A stretch of 64,000 nt of DNA from Drosophila persimilis (lineage: Eukaryota; Arthropoda; Insecta; Diptera; Drosophilidae): NCBI RefSeq assembly GCF_003286085.1, contig NW_020825327.1, positions 1,736,001 to 1,800,000 of the forward strand. Reading direction: 5' to 3'. Below, piece after piece: positions 10,171 to 18,840 of this stretch. The position numbers and the translations under genes were made by a program. A model generated the notes under the pieces. The model searched no databases. It had not been told where the DNA came from and was given only the letters and a program-made list of their open reading frames with translations. The first letter of the stretch is position 1. Each line of letters opens with the position of its first letter.

Positions 10171-11697
10171 CTATGTGTGGAGGGGGGGGTGTTCGCGTAG
10201 TGAATCACTTTGGGCGAGGTGTGGTAATATAGTGGCCGGATGTCCACCAGGGCAGCGATCCTTCCTCCGGTGATGCTTGATGGGTGGGTTTCTCCTGTTC
10301 CGGGGTGCGCGCCTCCGTGTCCCAGTTGGGCGGAGACCCGATCCGTTTCCCGACGCGGGTTTCCGACAGCAGTGGATGGTCCGGACCCCTCGGTGGCCAC
10401 ATTCCCAACAGAACAGCTTCTGTCGGTTTGTGCACGCACCACTGAAATGGCCGTTTTCCCCGCAGTTCCGGCAGGCTCGTTGTACATCGATCGCCTGCTC
10501 TTGCTCCTGGCTGATTCCTCGGCTGGTGATCTCGGTTTTCCCGGGTGTCTCGTGTGTGTTTCCTCGTTGTGGGTTGGTTCCATTGCCGGGATAGGCGGCA
10601 CGGAGTCGATGGTTCTGCGTGGTCCCGATGCTGTGGAGTGCGTCTCGGTCCCGCGCGGTTTCGTAAGCCGAGACGAGCTGGGTCAATTCCGTGAGTGATC
10701 GGAAATCTTGTCTGCGCGTGTACATTTGATACTCCGGACGGAGATTTTCGTAGATCCGCTCGAGTTCCTGTTCCCGAGTATACTGGGCTCGCTGCATCAT
10801 CAGACGCAACTCGATAAGGTAATCCCGGAAGGATTCCTTGGGCTTCTGTTCCCGACTTCGTATGGTGTCTTCCAGCCGCTGGAAGTATCTGGGGGGCAGG
10901 AAGAATTCTAGGAATTCTTTCCGAAAGTCTGTCCAATTCTGTCCCTGCATCTGAAAAGTTCGGAACCATCCTTCGGCCTTACCTGTAAGGAGACCGGAGA
11001 TGGCTCGCGGCAGCTGCTCTGGGCTCCCGCCGTATGATTCCACTCGCTCCTCGAGCCTTTCGATGAACGCTAGTGGGTCCGCGTGGCCGTCGAAAGTAAA
11101 TCCCCATTTCCGGAGTTTGTCCGCCAGTAACGAGTACGAGATCTCACCCCCTCTGGGGCGTGAGACCCGATGTCCCTGAGGAAGACGTGGCTGTTCTCCT
11201 TCCGTGGTTGTCTGGTGGCTAGGCGTGGCCAGGGCTCCAGCGGTAGTGGGTACTGGCGCGTGGTTCTTGCTGGACGCCTCTGGTCTGGTTCCTTGGAGTG
11301 GTCCTTGGGCAGCTCGTTGTGGTTGCTCGTCCTGGGCGGCCGGTGTCTCGGTTGCTGACTCGCGGTATCCGTGGGTGGATCCTTGGCTCGTGCTGGGCAG
11401 CTCGGGTACAATTAATCGCAGTTTTGGCCCCTCCTTGCTGTCTTCCATCTTCGTCCGGCTCTCTGGCCCGGGTGACGTGGCTGGACTCCGGTGGTCCCTG
11501 GGGCTCGGTATGTTCCCAAAGTGCGAAGCCAATTCGTCCAGCCTTGCCTGCACGGCTTCGGGGTGCCCAGGGCGTGCGATGAATGCGGTGATCCGGCTCC
11601 GTAGGTCCTCTACAGTCCCAGTTTCTCCTAGTCCAAACTCCTTAGCTAGGCTCTGCAGCTCGTCCTTCCTGCGGGACGCTATCCAGCGGATGTTCAT
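10171..11697 (-). CDS. Gag polyprotein of element B
   Basis: A 508-residue unbroken frame. Residues about 1-40 carry a SAP-like motif (RKDELQSLAKEFGLGETG, then DLRSRI), unusual for a Gag N-terminus. A disordered Pro/Ser/Thr-rich stretch follows (about 60-190). The Gypsy-type capsid domain lies at about 190-340 (KWGFTFDGHADPLAFIERLE, EGWFRTFQ, FRKEFLEFFLPPRY). The nucleocapsid end has one CCHC knuckle (CRNCGENGHFSGAC) and a second cysteine cluster (CWECGHRGVRTIHCC). Gag forms the particle that packages element RNA. The last ~20 residues come from the LTR-like insertion, so the normal gag-pol junction is lost. This is the best preserved gene of the left block. The start at 11697 is the first ATG of the frame and just precedes the SAP-like motif. 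Confidence 0.85.
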   Translation of the reverse strand: MNIRWIASRRKDELQSLAKEFGLGETGTVEDLRSRITAFIARPGHPEAVQARLDELASHFGNIPSPRDHRSPATSPGPESRTKMEDSKEGPKLRLIVPELPSTSQGSTHGYRESATETPAAQDEQPQRAAQGPLQGTRPEASSKNHAPVPTTAGALATPSHQTTTEGEQPRLPQGHRVSRPRGGEISYSLLADKLRKWGFTFDGHADPLAFIERLEERVESYGGSPEQLPRAISGLLTGKAEGWFRTFQMQGQNWTDFRKEFLEFFLPPRYFQRLEDTIRSREQKPKESFRDYLIELRLMMQRAQYTREQELERIYENLRPEYQMYTRRQDFRSLTELTQLVSAYETARDRDALHSIGTTQNHRLRAAYPGNGTNPQRGNTHETPGKTEITSRGISQEQEQAIDVQRACRNCGENGHFSGACTNRQKLFCWECGHRGVRTIHCCRKPASGNGSGLRPTGTRRRAPRNRRNPPIKHHRRKDRCPGGHPATILPHLAQSDSLREHPPLHT

Positions 11698-11739
11698 CCT
11701 GATCCTGGTACACTAATCGGGGCACCGGTACGAGTCCTT

Positions 11740-12050
11740 ATCAGCACGGTACTGGGTCTGGGGCTTCTGTACTAGGATACACGACACTGGGTGGGAGTCC
11801 TGTCCGAAGGACACGCGGCACGGTAATGGATCGGTGATCCTATACTAGGATACACGGCACTGGGGTGGGGAGATCCTGTCGAAGGATACGTGGCGAGGTA
11901 CTGGATCGGTGCTCCTATACTAGGATACACGGCACTGGGGTGAGGGATCCTGTTCGAAGGACACGCGGCACTGTACTAGATCGGTGATCCTGTACTAGGA
12001 TACACAGCACTGGGTTGGATGATCCTGTCGAAGGATACGTGGCGCGATAC
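11740..12050. repeat. Leader repeat 1 of element B (about 75 bp, four units)
   Basis: Units repeat ctaggatacacggcactggg and cctgtcgaaggatacgtggcg with a period of about 74-77 bp. They lie between primer site and gag, in the untranslated leader. Confidence 0.85.
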
Positions 12051-12059
12051 AGGGAAAGG

Positions 12060-12180
12060 TTCTGCCTGACTGCTCGGTAATGACTGTCTGACTGCTCGGT
12101 AACAACTCTCTGGCTGCTCGGTAACAACTGTCCGCCTGCTCGGTAACAACTCTCCGCCTGCTCGGTAACAACTGTCCCGA
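12060..12180. repeat. Leader repeat 2 of element B (22 bp, about five units)
   Basis: Five consecutive units carry the core ctgctcggtaacaactctcc. They follow leader repeat 1 directly. Confidence 0.88.
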
Positions 12181-12289
12181 CCGGTGTTCCTGCTCCGCCT
12201 TCTATTGGCCGTGGCCATTCCTTTGTGACCGAGGGCTCCTCTGCCATCTAGCTGTTCCTCTGCCTTCGCCCTCTGTCCCGCGCTGCTCC

Positions 12290-12730
12290 GTTGTTCTACC
12301 GCTGCTCCGCTGCTTGGCTTCTCCGTCACTGTCTCGCTGCTCTGTCGCGGCGCCTTCTCCGCTCTGCCGCTGCCTCGCTGCTCTGTCGCTGGGGCGCCGC
12401 TGCTGCTTTGCTGCTCTGTCGCTGGTGCCGCTGGCTCGCTGCTCTGTCGCTGCTGCTCTTCTCCGCTCCGCCGCTGTCTCGCTGCTCTGTCGCTTCTGCT
12501 TTGCTGCTCTGTCGCTGGTGCCGCTTTGTCGCCGTCGCGTGCCAAAGTTCTAGGCGCCGTCCGCGGCCATTTTCTCCCGGCCCGCGGTGTCTTCGGCGTC
12601 TCTCCCCGTCTCTTTCTACTGCGTAGGTGGCTGGCTGCGTGGTTTTTCGCGTCTCTCCCCGTCTCTTTCTGGCGCGTAGGTGGCTGGCTGCGTGGTTTTC
12701 CGCGTGGTTTTCCGCGTGGTTTTCGCCGGC
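12290..12730. repeat. Leader repeat 3 of element B, low-complexity GC-rich
   Basis: Imperfect repeats of ctgctctgtcgctggtgccg occupy 12290-12545, and two ~63-bp units with ggctggctgcgtggtttt(t/c)cgcg occupy 12596-12730. Open frames on both strands here are compositional. Confidence 0.75.
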
Positions 12731-12954
12731 GCGTCTGGGACACGTGCCGGCGGCTGTTGCTTGGGGGGGTATTAGGTAAACCAGCCTCAGCTGTACACAA
12801 GTCGAGGGATCAAAGATTGGTGCTGGCTATTCGCCGGGGCTCTGATTCTGGGCTGCTAATCCCTGATTTGAAGTTTTCTGCTGCTGCTTAGTTCCCTTTT
12901 CACTTTTCACTGCTTTTCACTTCTCCCCTATGCTCACCGACTCTCCCCTCGTGG

Positions 12955-12972
12955 GTCCCTGCTCGGGCGCCA
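12955..12972 (-). other. Primer-binding site of element B (tRNA-Lys type)
   Basis: On the minus strand the sequence TGGCGCCCGAGCAGGGAC starts two bases after the LTR end. It is complementary to the 3' end of an animal tRNA-Lys(UUU), with one mismatch to the sequence I know. This fixes the orientation and the left LTR edge at 12975. Confidence 0.85.
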
Positions 12973-12974
12973 TC

Positions 12975-14077
12975 TGTAAGGAAGTTCTCAGGCCGAGGTA
13001 CAGCTTCTCAGTCTGTCCAGGGCCCGGTCCTTCCCCACAGCAAAATTTGTTGTGTGAGGACCTAAGGGGAGAGCCGTTCGCAGCGAAAGCGCACCCGTGG
13101 GGTGGATCGAGGCGCGGGTGAACCCGTGCTTGGGGAGCTGCCGAGACGTGCGTTGGGGGTCATGCGAGGCGGGAGGAGGGGGTTTGGGTCAGGGGTCGGA
13201 AGGGTAGGGGAGAGGGGAGCCCAGCTTAGCAGATGCCGCATGATCCACGACTCACATCTGCGTCGCCGGGTCCCCAGGGCGAGGGTGTGGGAGAGGGAGC
13301 CCAGCTTTGTGGATGCCGCGTGAATCCACGACTCACATCCAGCATCGCCGGGTCCCCAGGGGAGACAGGTATGCGTAAGGGACGCCCAGCTTGGTGGATG
13401 CCGCATGATCCACGACTCACATCCACTTCGCCGGGCCCCCAGGGAATAGGGAAGAGAAGGGGTGGGGCTGAGGGACTCCCACGGGCGAAAGTTCTGAAAC
13501 CGGTGGGTTGAGGTGGGTGTCTTTATTGTGGGGGAATAAATGACAAAAATTTACAACATTTTTGGGAAACTTCTGGTTCTGTGCGTACACCCTGCCTACT
13601 GCACCGATCTATCCCCCCCAGAGCTCACATACGTGAGGTGGCTCACCCTTGCTTTCCCTTACTTGGGTCCGGCGGCTGGTCCTCGTCACGTCGGTGGCTT
13701 CCTTTGCACACCGCGGTCACAGCTGGTTTTTATTCACCGCGTCCGGCTTATTGCGTACACGGCGCGGTCACGGCTAGTTTTCAAATCTATTTTTGGCTTC
13801 CGCCGCACAACCGGTCTGGCTCAGCCCTCGGAGATCACTCCCGAGCCTGGCCCGCGCTGGACCGTGCCAGGCCTCTGCTTTACCTTTTGCAGCTTCTCTG
13901 CCGCTTCGTGGCTGCGCAGCTTTCGGCTGTCGGCCTCGGCTGCGTAGGCGATCGGCTGCGTGTGTGTATTGCCTGCTTCGCCGTCGGCTCTTTTCCTCGG
14001 CTGCGTGGGCGTAAGGCCGATCGGCGGCTTCTCTGCCGCTTCGCTCTCTTTCATCTGCGTATAGCCGTTCTCTTCTT
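12975..14077 (-). mobile_element. 5' LTR of element B, interrupted at its right end
   Basis: The left edge (tgtaagg, ending ACA on the minus strand) abuts the primer site. Positions 13325-14077 match 6599-7352. The right end is cut at 14077 by repeat R1, so the first ~141 bp known from the left copy are missing. The full LTR would be about 1.24 kb with TGT...ACA ends. Three imperfect ~78-86-bp tandem units with cgactcacatc(c/t) and gccgggtccccaggg lie at 13215-13440. Confidence 0.85.
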
Positions 14078-14796
14078 CCAAAAACGCAGAATCGTAGAGA
14101 ATGACCATATCTTTTAGACTGCAGAATCTGAATTGGATCGTATTATTATTATAGCCAGCATCAAGAAAACAATTTCATTTTTTCTCGCCCTGTCTCTCTC
14201 TAACACACACGTAGCATAGGCGGCTTTGCTTAGAGTAAAACATTAGCGCCTAGATCTCAGAGACTATAAAAGCTAGAGCAACCAAATTTGGTATCCACAC
14301 TCCTATTATATCGGACCGAGACGAGTTTGTTTCAAAATTTCGCCACACACCCTTCCGCCCACGCAAAGGATGAAAATCTGGGGATATTCACAAATCTCAG
14401 AGACTATTAAGGCTAGAGTAACCAAATTTAGTATCCGCACTCCTGTTAGATCTCACTATAGAACGTATATCTCAAAATTTCGCCCCACCCCTTTCCGCCC
14501 CCACAAAGGACGAAAATCTGTTGCATCCACAATATTGCAGATTTGATAAAACTAAAAACGCAGAATCATAGATAATGACCATATCTATCAGATTGCTGAA
14601 TCTGGATCAGATCAGATCATTTTTATAGCCATAAGGAACAAATCAATTTGCACTGGCTACGCAGCGACCGACGTCACGCTCAGACTGATTTTCGTTTAAT
14701 ATTTGCGGCGTCTGCCGGAGGAGAGCCATACTGACTTAGTATCGGGTATAACTGTAGAGTTGCGGTATCCGCAGCAACTCACAATGTTCCCCCTCG
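14078..14796 (+). mobile_element. Noncoding repeat R1, copy 1
   Basis: R1 also occurs at 36409-37162 (reverse orientation) and 43230-43585. It has no coding capacity. Inside, two ~150-bp units each contain ctcagagactat, gagtaaccaaattt(a/g)gtatcc, caaaatttcgcc and caaaggac(g)aaaatctg, and a longer segment starting aaaaacgcagaatc appears at both 14078 and 14552. It ends agtatcgggtat, then gcaactcacaa(t/c)gttccccctcg. The family is not identified; LTR-like or foldback-like origin is possible. This copy cuts the B LTR. Confidence 0.75.
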
Positions 14797-14989
14797 TTTT
14801 TTGTGTGTGTCCGGTTTCCCTTTCCGCCCTCCGCTGGTGCGCAGGCCTTCCGCGGCCCTCTGGATGCTTCAGGTAAGTTTTCCTTTCTTTCCGATCTTTT
14901 TCGCCTTCCGCCGCATTCATTCATACTTTACCGATTATCCGATCTTTTTTTTCCATTATTCCTCTTCTTTACTCTTCTCTTCTGTTCAG

Positions 14990-15704
14990 TGTGTTTGGCC
15001 TCTTGCTCTGGCCGGGTTCCGGCCATTGCCAGGGACCTCGCTCCCATGGCTCAGGTGAGTGTTTTTCCGCGAGTGTGTCCTCCATCGCTTCCGCCGTCGT
15101 CTTCGCGCCGTCTTCTGCTGCCGCAGCATCTGTGTCGTGTCGGGCATCATCGCGTTCGCTGCTGCTGCTCTTCTTCCTCTTCCTCGGCTCGTCGCAGCCT
15201 CTGCTGCCAGTCTTCTTCGGGCGGCTGGACTCGAGCCGCCTTCGGCGCTGGTTTGGCACTCCGCCTCCTCCTCATCGCTGGAGATCACCGCCAGCCCGTC
15301 CGCCGCGCTCTCCGTCCGCTCGACGTCGTGTTGTTTGGCTTCGCCTTGAATCTGGTAAGCCTCCCGAGCTCTTGGGTTCCTCATCTCACCTTCCCTTCTC
15401 TTCCTTCTCGTCCTTGGGCCCCAGTCCAGGATGCAGACCGATCTCCCAGCTCGTGATCAACAGGTCCTCCGACCTTTCGCCCGTGCTGCCAAACATCGGC
15501 CCGCCTCCTGGGGCCATCTCCGCCCCCGAGCAGCGACTCGGACCCAGGGATCATCCGATTCCCCAGCCGGTAGACCGCGCACGGGCGGCATTCGCTTTTG
15601 TCCCGCCTTCCCCGACGTTGGCAGCTGGCTCCAATGCCCTGGACTCGGACCTGAACTTCGGCTCATCATCGGAACCGCCTTTCCGGCGCCACCTCGTCCG
15701 TTGA
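14990..15704 (-). pseudogene. 3' ORF of element C (Glu-rich), broken
   Basis: Downstream of the C integrase a coding-like minus-strand region carries a segment (PPEEDWQQRLRRAEEEEEE) almost identical to one at 18847-19365. It contains several stop codons. The central run of Arg and Glu suggests a charged helix. The product is unrecognised. Positions 14797-14989 between it and R1 are pyrimidine-rich, and I see no gene there. Confidence 0.55.
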
Positions 15705-15864
15705 ATCACCACGCAACCCGATCCCTGGGATAGTGGCGACCCGGGTATCTTTTACTTTCTTTACCTTTGCCCAGTTTCTATTGGTTGATGAGCTAACTCT
15801 TATCCTTCTTTCCGTAGGTCCGGCTTTATCCGTCCGCCTGCCGCAGTCTGCTGCTTTAGTTTTA

Positions 15865-16110
15865 CAGCCTCTTGGCTTTACCGATTTTAGTTGTAGGAGG
15901 ATTCCGGGTGGCCTTGTACTGCGTGGCATTAAGTTGAGTCGCTCGTTCCTGCCCTTGTGGACGATTCCTGTCCTGCGTGACACGAGTGGTTCCTAGTTTT
16001 ACTGACCCTTAGTTGTAAGAGTATCCTGTACGACCTTGTCCTGCGTGGCATCATCTTGAGTCGCTCCTTTCTGCCCCTGTCGATTGTCTCTGTCCTTCGT
16101 GCCTCGTCCA
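15865..16110. repeat. About 124-bp direct repeat, two units
   Basis: Both units contain cttgt(a/c)ctgcgtggcat and gagtcgctc(g/c)tt(c/t)ctgccc, preceded by a ttagttgta block near 15885 and 16009. They lie between the C integrase tail and the 3' ORF. I see no other feature at 15705-16284. Confidence 0.65.
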
Positions 16111-16284
16111 TCCTTCTCCGTATGCATCGCCCTTTACCCCTCCTCGTGTGTTGGCTACGATACGGTTCCAGGGCTTGTCCTAGGGGTTCCCTCACCGGGC
16201 TGTGGCTTCAGGTCACATATATGGGCAGTCCGCGTCCGTTTCTCGCTGTCCTTCCTCAATTTACAGATGACCGGGGACACGAAA

Positions 16285-17660
16285 TCCATTATGGTGTAGG
16301 AACCGTCATATTTCGGGGCCAGTTTTGCGGCAAACCCTTCGGCTGCGTTGGATAGATGGTGTTGATTGGCCCATACCTTGTCTGCAATCCTGGGTTTCCA
16401 TGCTCTCCTCCGCAGGTTATAATACCTCGCCTGGTTCTGCGCCGCTCTTTCGAGATTCTCACCAGTTGAAATAATTCTCTCAACTTGGCCGCGTTCTCGT
16501 CCGGTGTGGGCGTGCCCTGCCCTGTGCCAAGCACTTCTTCATCGTATAGAGCCCTTGGTAGCCTTGGCTGTCTCCCTTGGACAATAAACGCCGGCGAGTA
16601 CCCGGTGGACTCGGTCACCCCTGAATTTACGGCCAACATTATCTCTGGCCATTTCTCATCCCAGTTCCTCTGGTTCCCTTCGATGAACTGAGCTATCTTA
16701 GTTTTCACTGTCCGGTTAGTTCGCTCCGTCGGGTTCTCCTGCGGCGTGTACGGGGCCGTGAACTGATGCCGTACGCCCATCTGCTCCAAAAACTTCTTAA
16801 AAGCTCTACTGGTGAACTGGACGCCATTATCCGTGATCACCATCTTCGGCACGCCGAACCTGGACACGATGCGCTCTCGAAACGCTTTTGTTAGTGCTTC
16901 CGCAGTGGCCTTTCTCAAGGGGACCAATTCGGTCCATTTCGAGAAACGATCCACCATCACCAACAACATGGCATTCCCATGCTTTGACCTGGGCAGAGGG
17001 CCCACGAAGTCGGCACACACCGTCGCCCACGGCTCCTCTGGCACTTGTGTTAGCATTTTCCCGGCCGCCTGCAGTTGACTCGTTTTGTAGCGTATGCAGA
17101 CTTCACACTTTCTCACATATGTCCTCACATATCAGTGCATCCCCGGCCAGTAGTACCGGGCGGCTACTCTTGCCATCGTCCTTCTGCCGCCCGCGTGCCC
17201 CGCTTCCGGCGAGTAGTGGTTCTCTCTTATGACTCTTTCCCTTAGATCCTTTGGGACGCATAACTTGCATGATGCTATCTCCTCCAGGATATTTCCTCGG
17301 TTCCGTCCTCATCCTCTCTTTGACCTTTTTAATCCACCCGCACTCTGCCTCCGGTTCGTGTCCACTATCTGTTTCCTCCTCGGTGGTTCTCAGGCATCGC
17401 TCCGACAATGGCTGTCGGGACAGTGCGTCCGCCACTACGTTCAGCTGCCCTTTTCTACATGCCACTTCGAAGTCGTATTGTTATAGCTCCAGCGCCCACC
17501 TGGGCCTCCCCGTTGGGCTTTTGATGTTGATCAACCATTGCAACGCCATGTGATCTGTGACTACCTTGAATCGGTATCCCTCCAGATAGGGCTTTAGCTT
17601 TCTTATAGTCCATACAATGGCCAGACACTCCTTTTCAGTCGCCGAATAGTTGGCTCTGGC
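16285..17660 (-). pseudogene. Gypsy-type RNase H and integrase, element C
   Basis: RNase H is present from [20 protein letters not shown] through [18 protein letters not shown] then interrupts WALEL, and a frame change follows after 17250. The zinc-binding domain (HYSPEAGHAGG, CEVCIRYK) has a stop between GMH and YVRTYV. The integrase core is complete in one frame: CADFVGPLP, ITDNGVQF and PQENPTERTN, giving the three catalytic positions D, D and E. The tail (GYSPAFIVQGRQPRLP) is readable, then degenerates near 16450. This is the best integrase core in the left block. Confidence 0.9.
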
Positions 17661-18100
17661 TGTGCTGGCCTGGTTGGCCTCTCCCCACTCTCTGCCCGTG
17701 GTCGGCTGGGCGATCGGCTTTTCACCGGGACCGCCAGGCTCGCGATAAGCTCCTCTTGGGTCTCGGACGGCCGTCTCCACAGCGTTGCCTGCTCCGCGCT
17801 CGCCGGCAGCGTCAGGCGCTCGTATGGATTCGTCCCGTCCTCCATCTGGGCCGAGGTCACGGCTCCTCCCGCCTTCATCTCCCAGGCTTCCGCACACTTC
17901 GGTTCCTATCCGTGCTTCTCTACCCACTCCTTGAAGATTCGGCGCATCTCGGCCAGCGTTCCTTCCAATTGAAGAACGCACGCCTGCGCACATTGGACCA
18001 AGTCCTCTTTCCTCAATGAATGAACCCATCGTAGGCTCCTCATTTTTGCGCCCTCGAAATACCAAGCTCAGTACCGCCCTTCCCAAACGCACTTTGTCTT
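17661..18100 (-). pseudogene. Gag N-terminal remnant fused to RNase H, element C
   Basis: Just inside the primer site the minus strand reads gag-like coding sequence (segments such as [12 protein letters not shown] and [19 protein letters not shown]) with a stop and frame changes. At about 17660 it joins RNase H directly. The gag C-terminus, protease and RT are missing. I call it gag from position and composition. Confidence 0.6.
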
Positions 18101-18114
18101 TTACTTGTCGTGAG

Positions 18115-18132
18115 GCCCCACGTTGGGCGCCA
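18115..18132 (-). other. Primer-binding site of element C (tRNA-Lys type)
   Basis: TGGCGCCCAACGTGGGGC on the minus strand is complementary to the 3' end of a tRNA-Lys(CUU) type. It lies two bases inside the LTR edge at 18135, so B and C use different lysine tRNAs. Confidence 0.85.
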
Positions 18133-18134
18133 GT

Positions 18135-18840
18135 TGTAGCGCACCGTTCTTTTCCGTCTGATTCAGCTGGGCTGGCTCAGCGGTCGGTGGGCTCGCTGCA
18201 ACAATATTTATATGTTGCCCCGACGACAAGTAAGAAGGCACGGGTTGGGTTTTGTACTAATATGACAATTACGCTTTATTGGTATCTTAGAGCTATCTTA
18301 CGCTATTCCGACTCCGGTGCTGGTTCCACCGTTGGTTCTCCTCTGCGTTTTTGGTGAGCGCGACCCACCCTGGACCCTCCAAGGCGTCTCCAAGCGTGGC
18401 ACCGCCGGCTCTAATGACTGGGGCCAGCGATTCTTGGCACGAAGCCCAAATCCGCCTCTCAGTCGGCGCCTGACGCGTTCGCTCTCACTCGACTCACTTG
18501 GCTTTTCGGCCCGAAGGTGTCTCACTCCCTGTGGGATGCACTCCAAGCGTGGCACCGTTGGTTCAAGGGAATGGGACCTTTGGCTCTTTGCTGTATGCTC
18601 GAGTCCGCCTCTCACTCCTCACACAACTTGTTCGCTTTCCAAAGTTCTTCCCCCTTTGCTCGGTCTCGCTCTTGTTGCTCACTATTCACTTCACACTCGA
18701 TAGCTCCGCTCGCTGACCATCCCTTTTCCTGGCCGCGGCCCTTTTCTTATAGGCTCGCTTCTGCGTCGGCGCTGCCGACGCCGCCTGGCGCTAACGGCAC
18801 TTTCCGCCATGCGGTGTCCGTACTTTTCCATCGGTGTTTC
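18135..18840 (-). mobile_element. LTR of element C
   Basis: The LTR begins (plus-strand view) tgtagcgcaccg next to the primer site and runs right to about 18840, where the C-type 3' ORF of a neighbouring copy ends (18847). It is thus flanked by a gag start on one side and a 3' ORF on the other, as in a tandem pair sharing one LTR. The right limit is approximate. Confidence 0.7.

Larger units (their letters stand above)
9290..10235 (-). mobile_element. LTR-like insertion splitting the B protease
   Basis: The protease frame of B breaks at about 10235, just after AALVDI, and resumes near 9290 with the stretch before the ILG segment. The material between has LTR-like control signals on the minus strand: TATAAATA at 9881-9888, six 43-bp tandem repeats (9610-9858) downstream of it, and AATAAA at 9531-9536. 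I could not fix exact TG/CA ends or a target-site duplication, so the limits are approximate. It resembles a solo LTR of another family. Confidence 0.55.

Noticed and set aside
12291-12891. Ala/Cys/Leu/Arg-rich open frames on both strands
   Set aside because: They come from GC-rich leader repeats; all frames stay open because of composition.
14803-15456. Plus-strand frames with gtaag/gtgag sites resembling exons of a host gene
   Set aside because: The minus strand carries the conserved Glu-rich 3' ORF found again at 18847-19365; the splice-like sites are in pyrimidine-rich antisense sequence.
18115-18132. Part of a tRNA-Lys gene
   Set aside because: Only the 3' acceptor-complementary 18 bases are present, directly beside an LTR edge; it is a primer-binding site. 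The same applies to 12955-12972 and 58634-58653.
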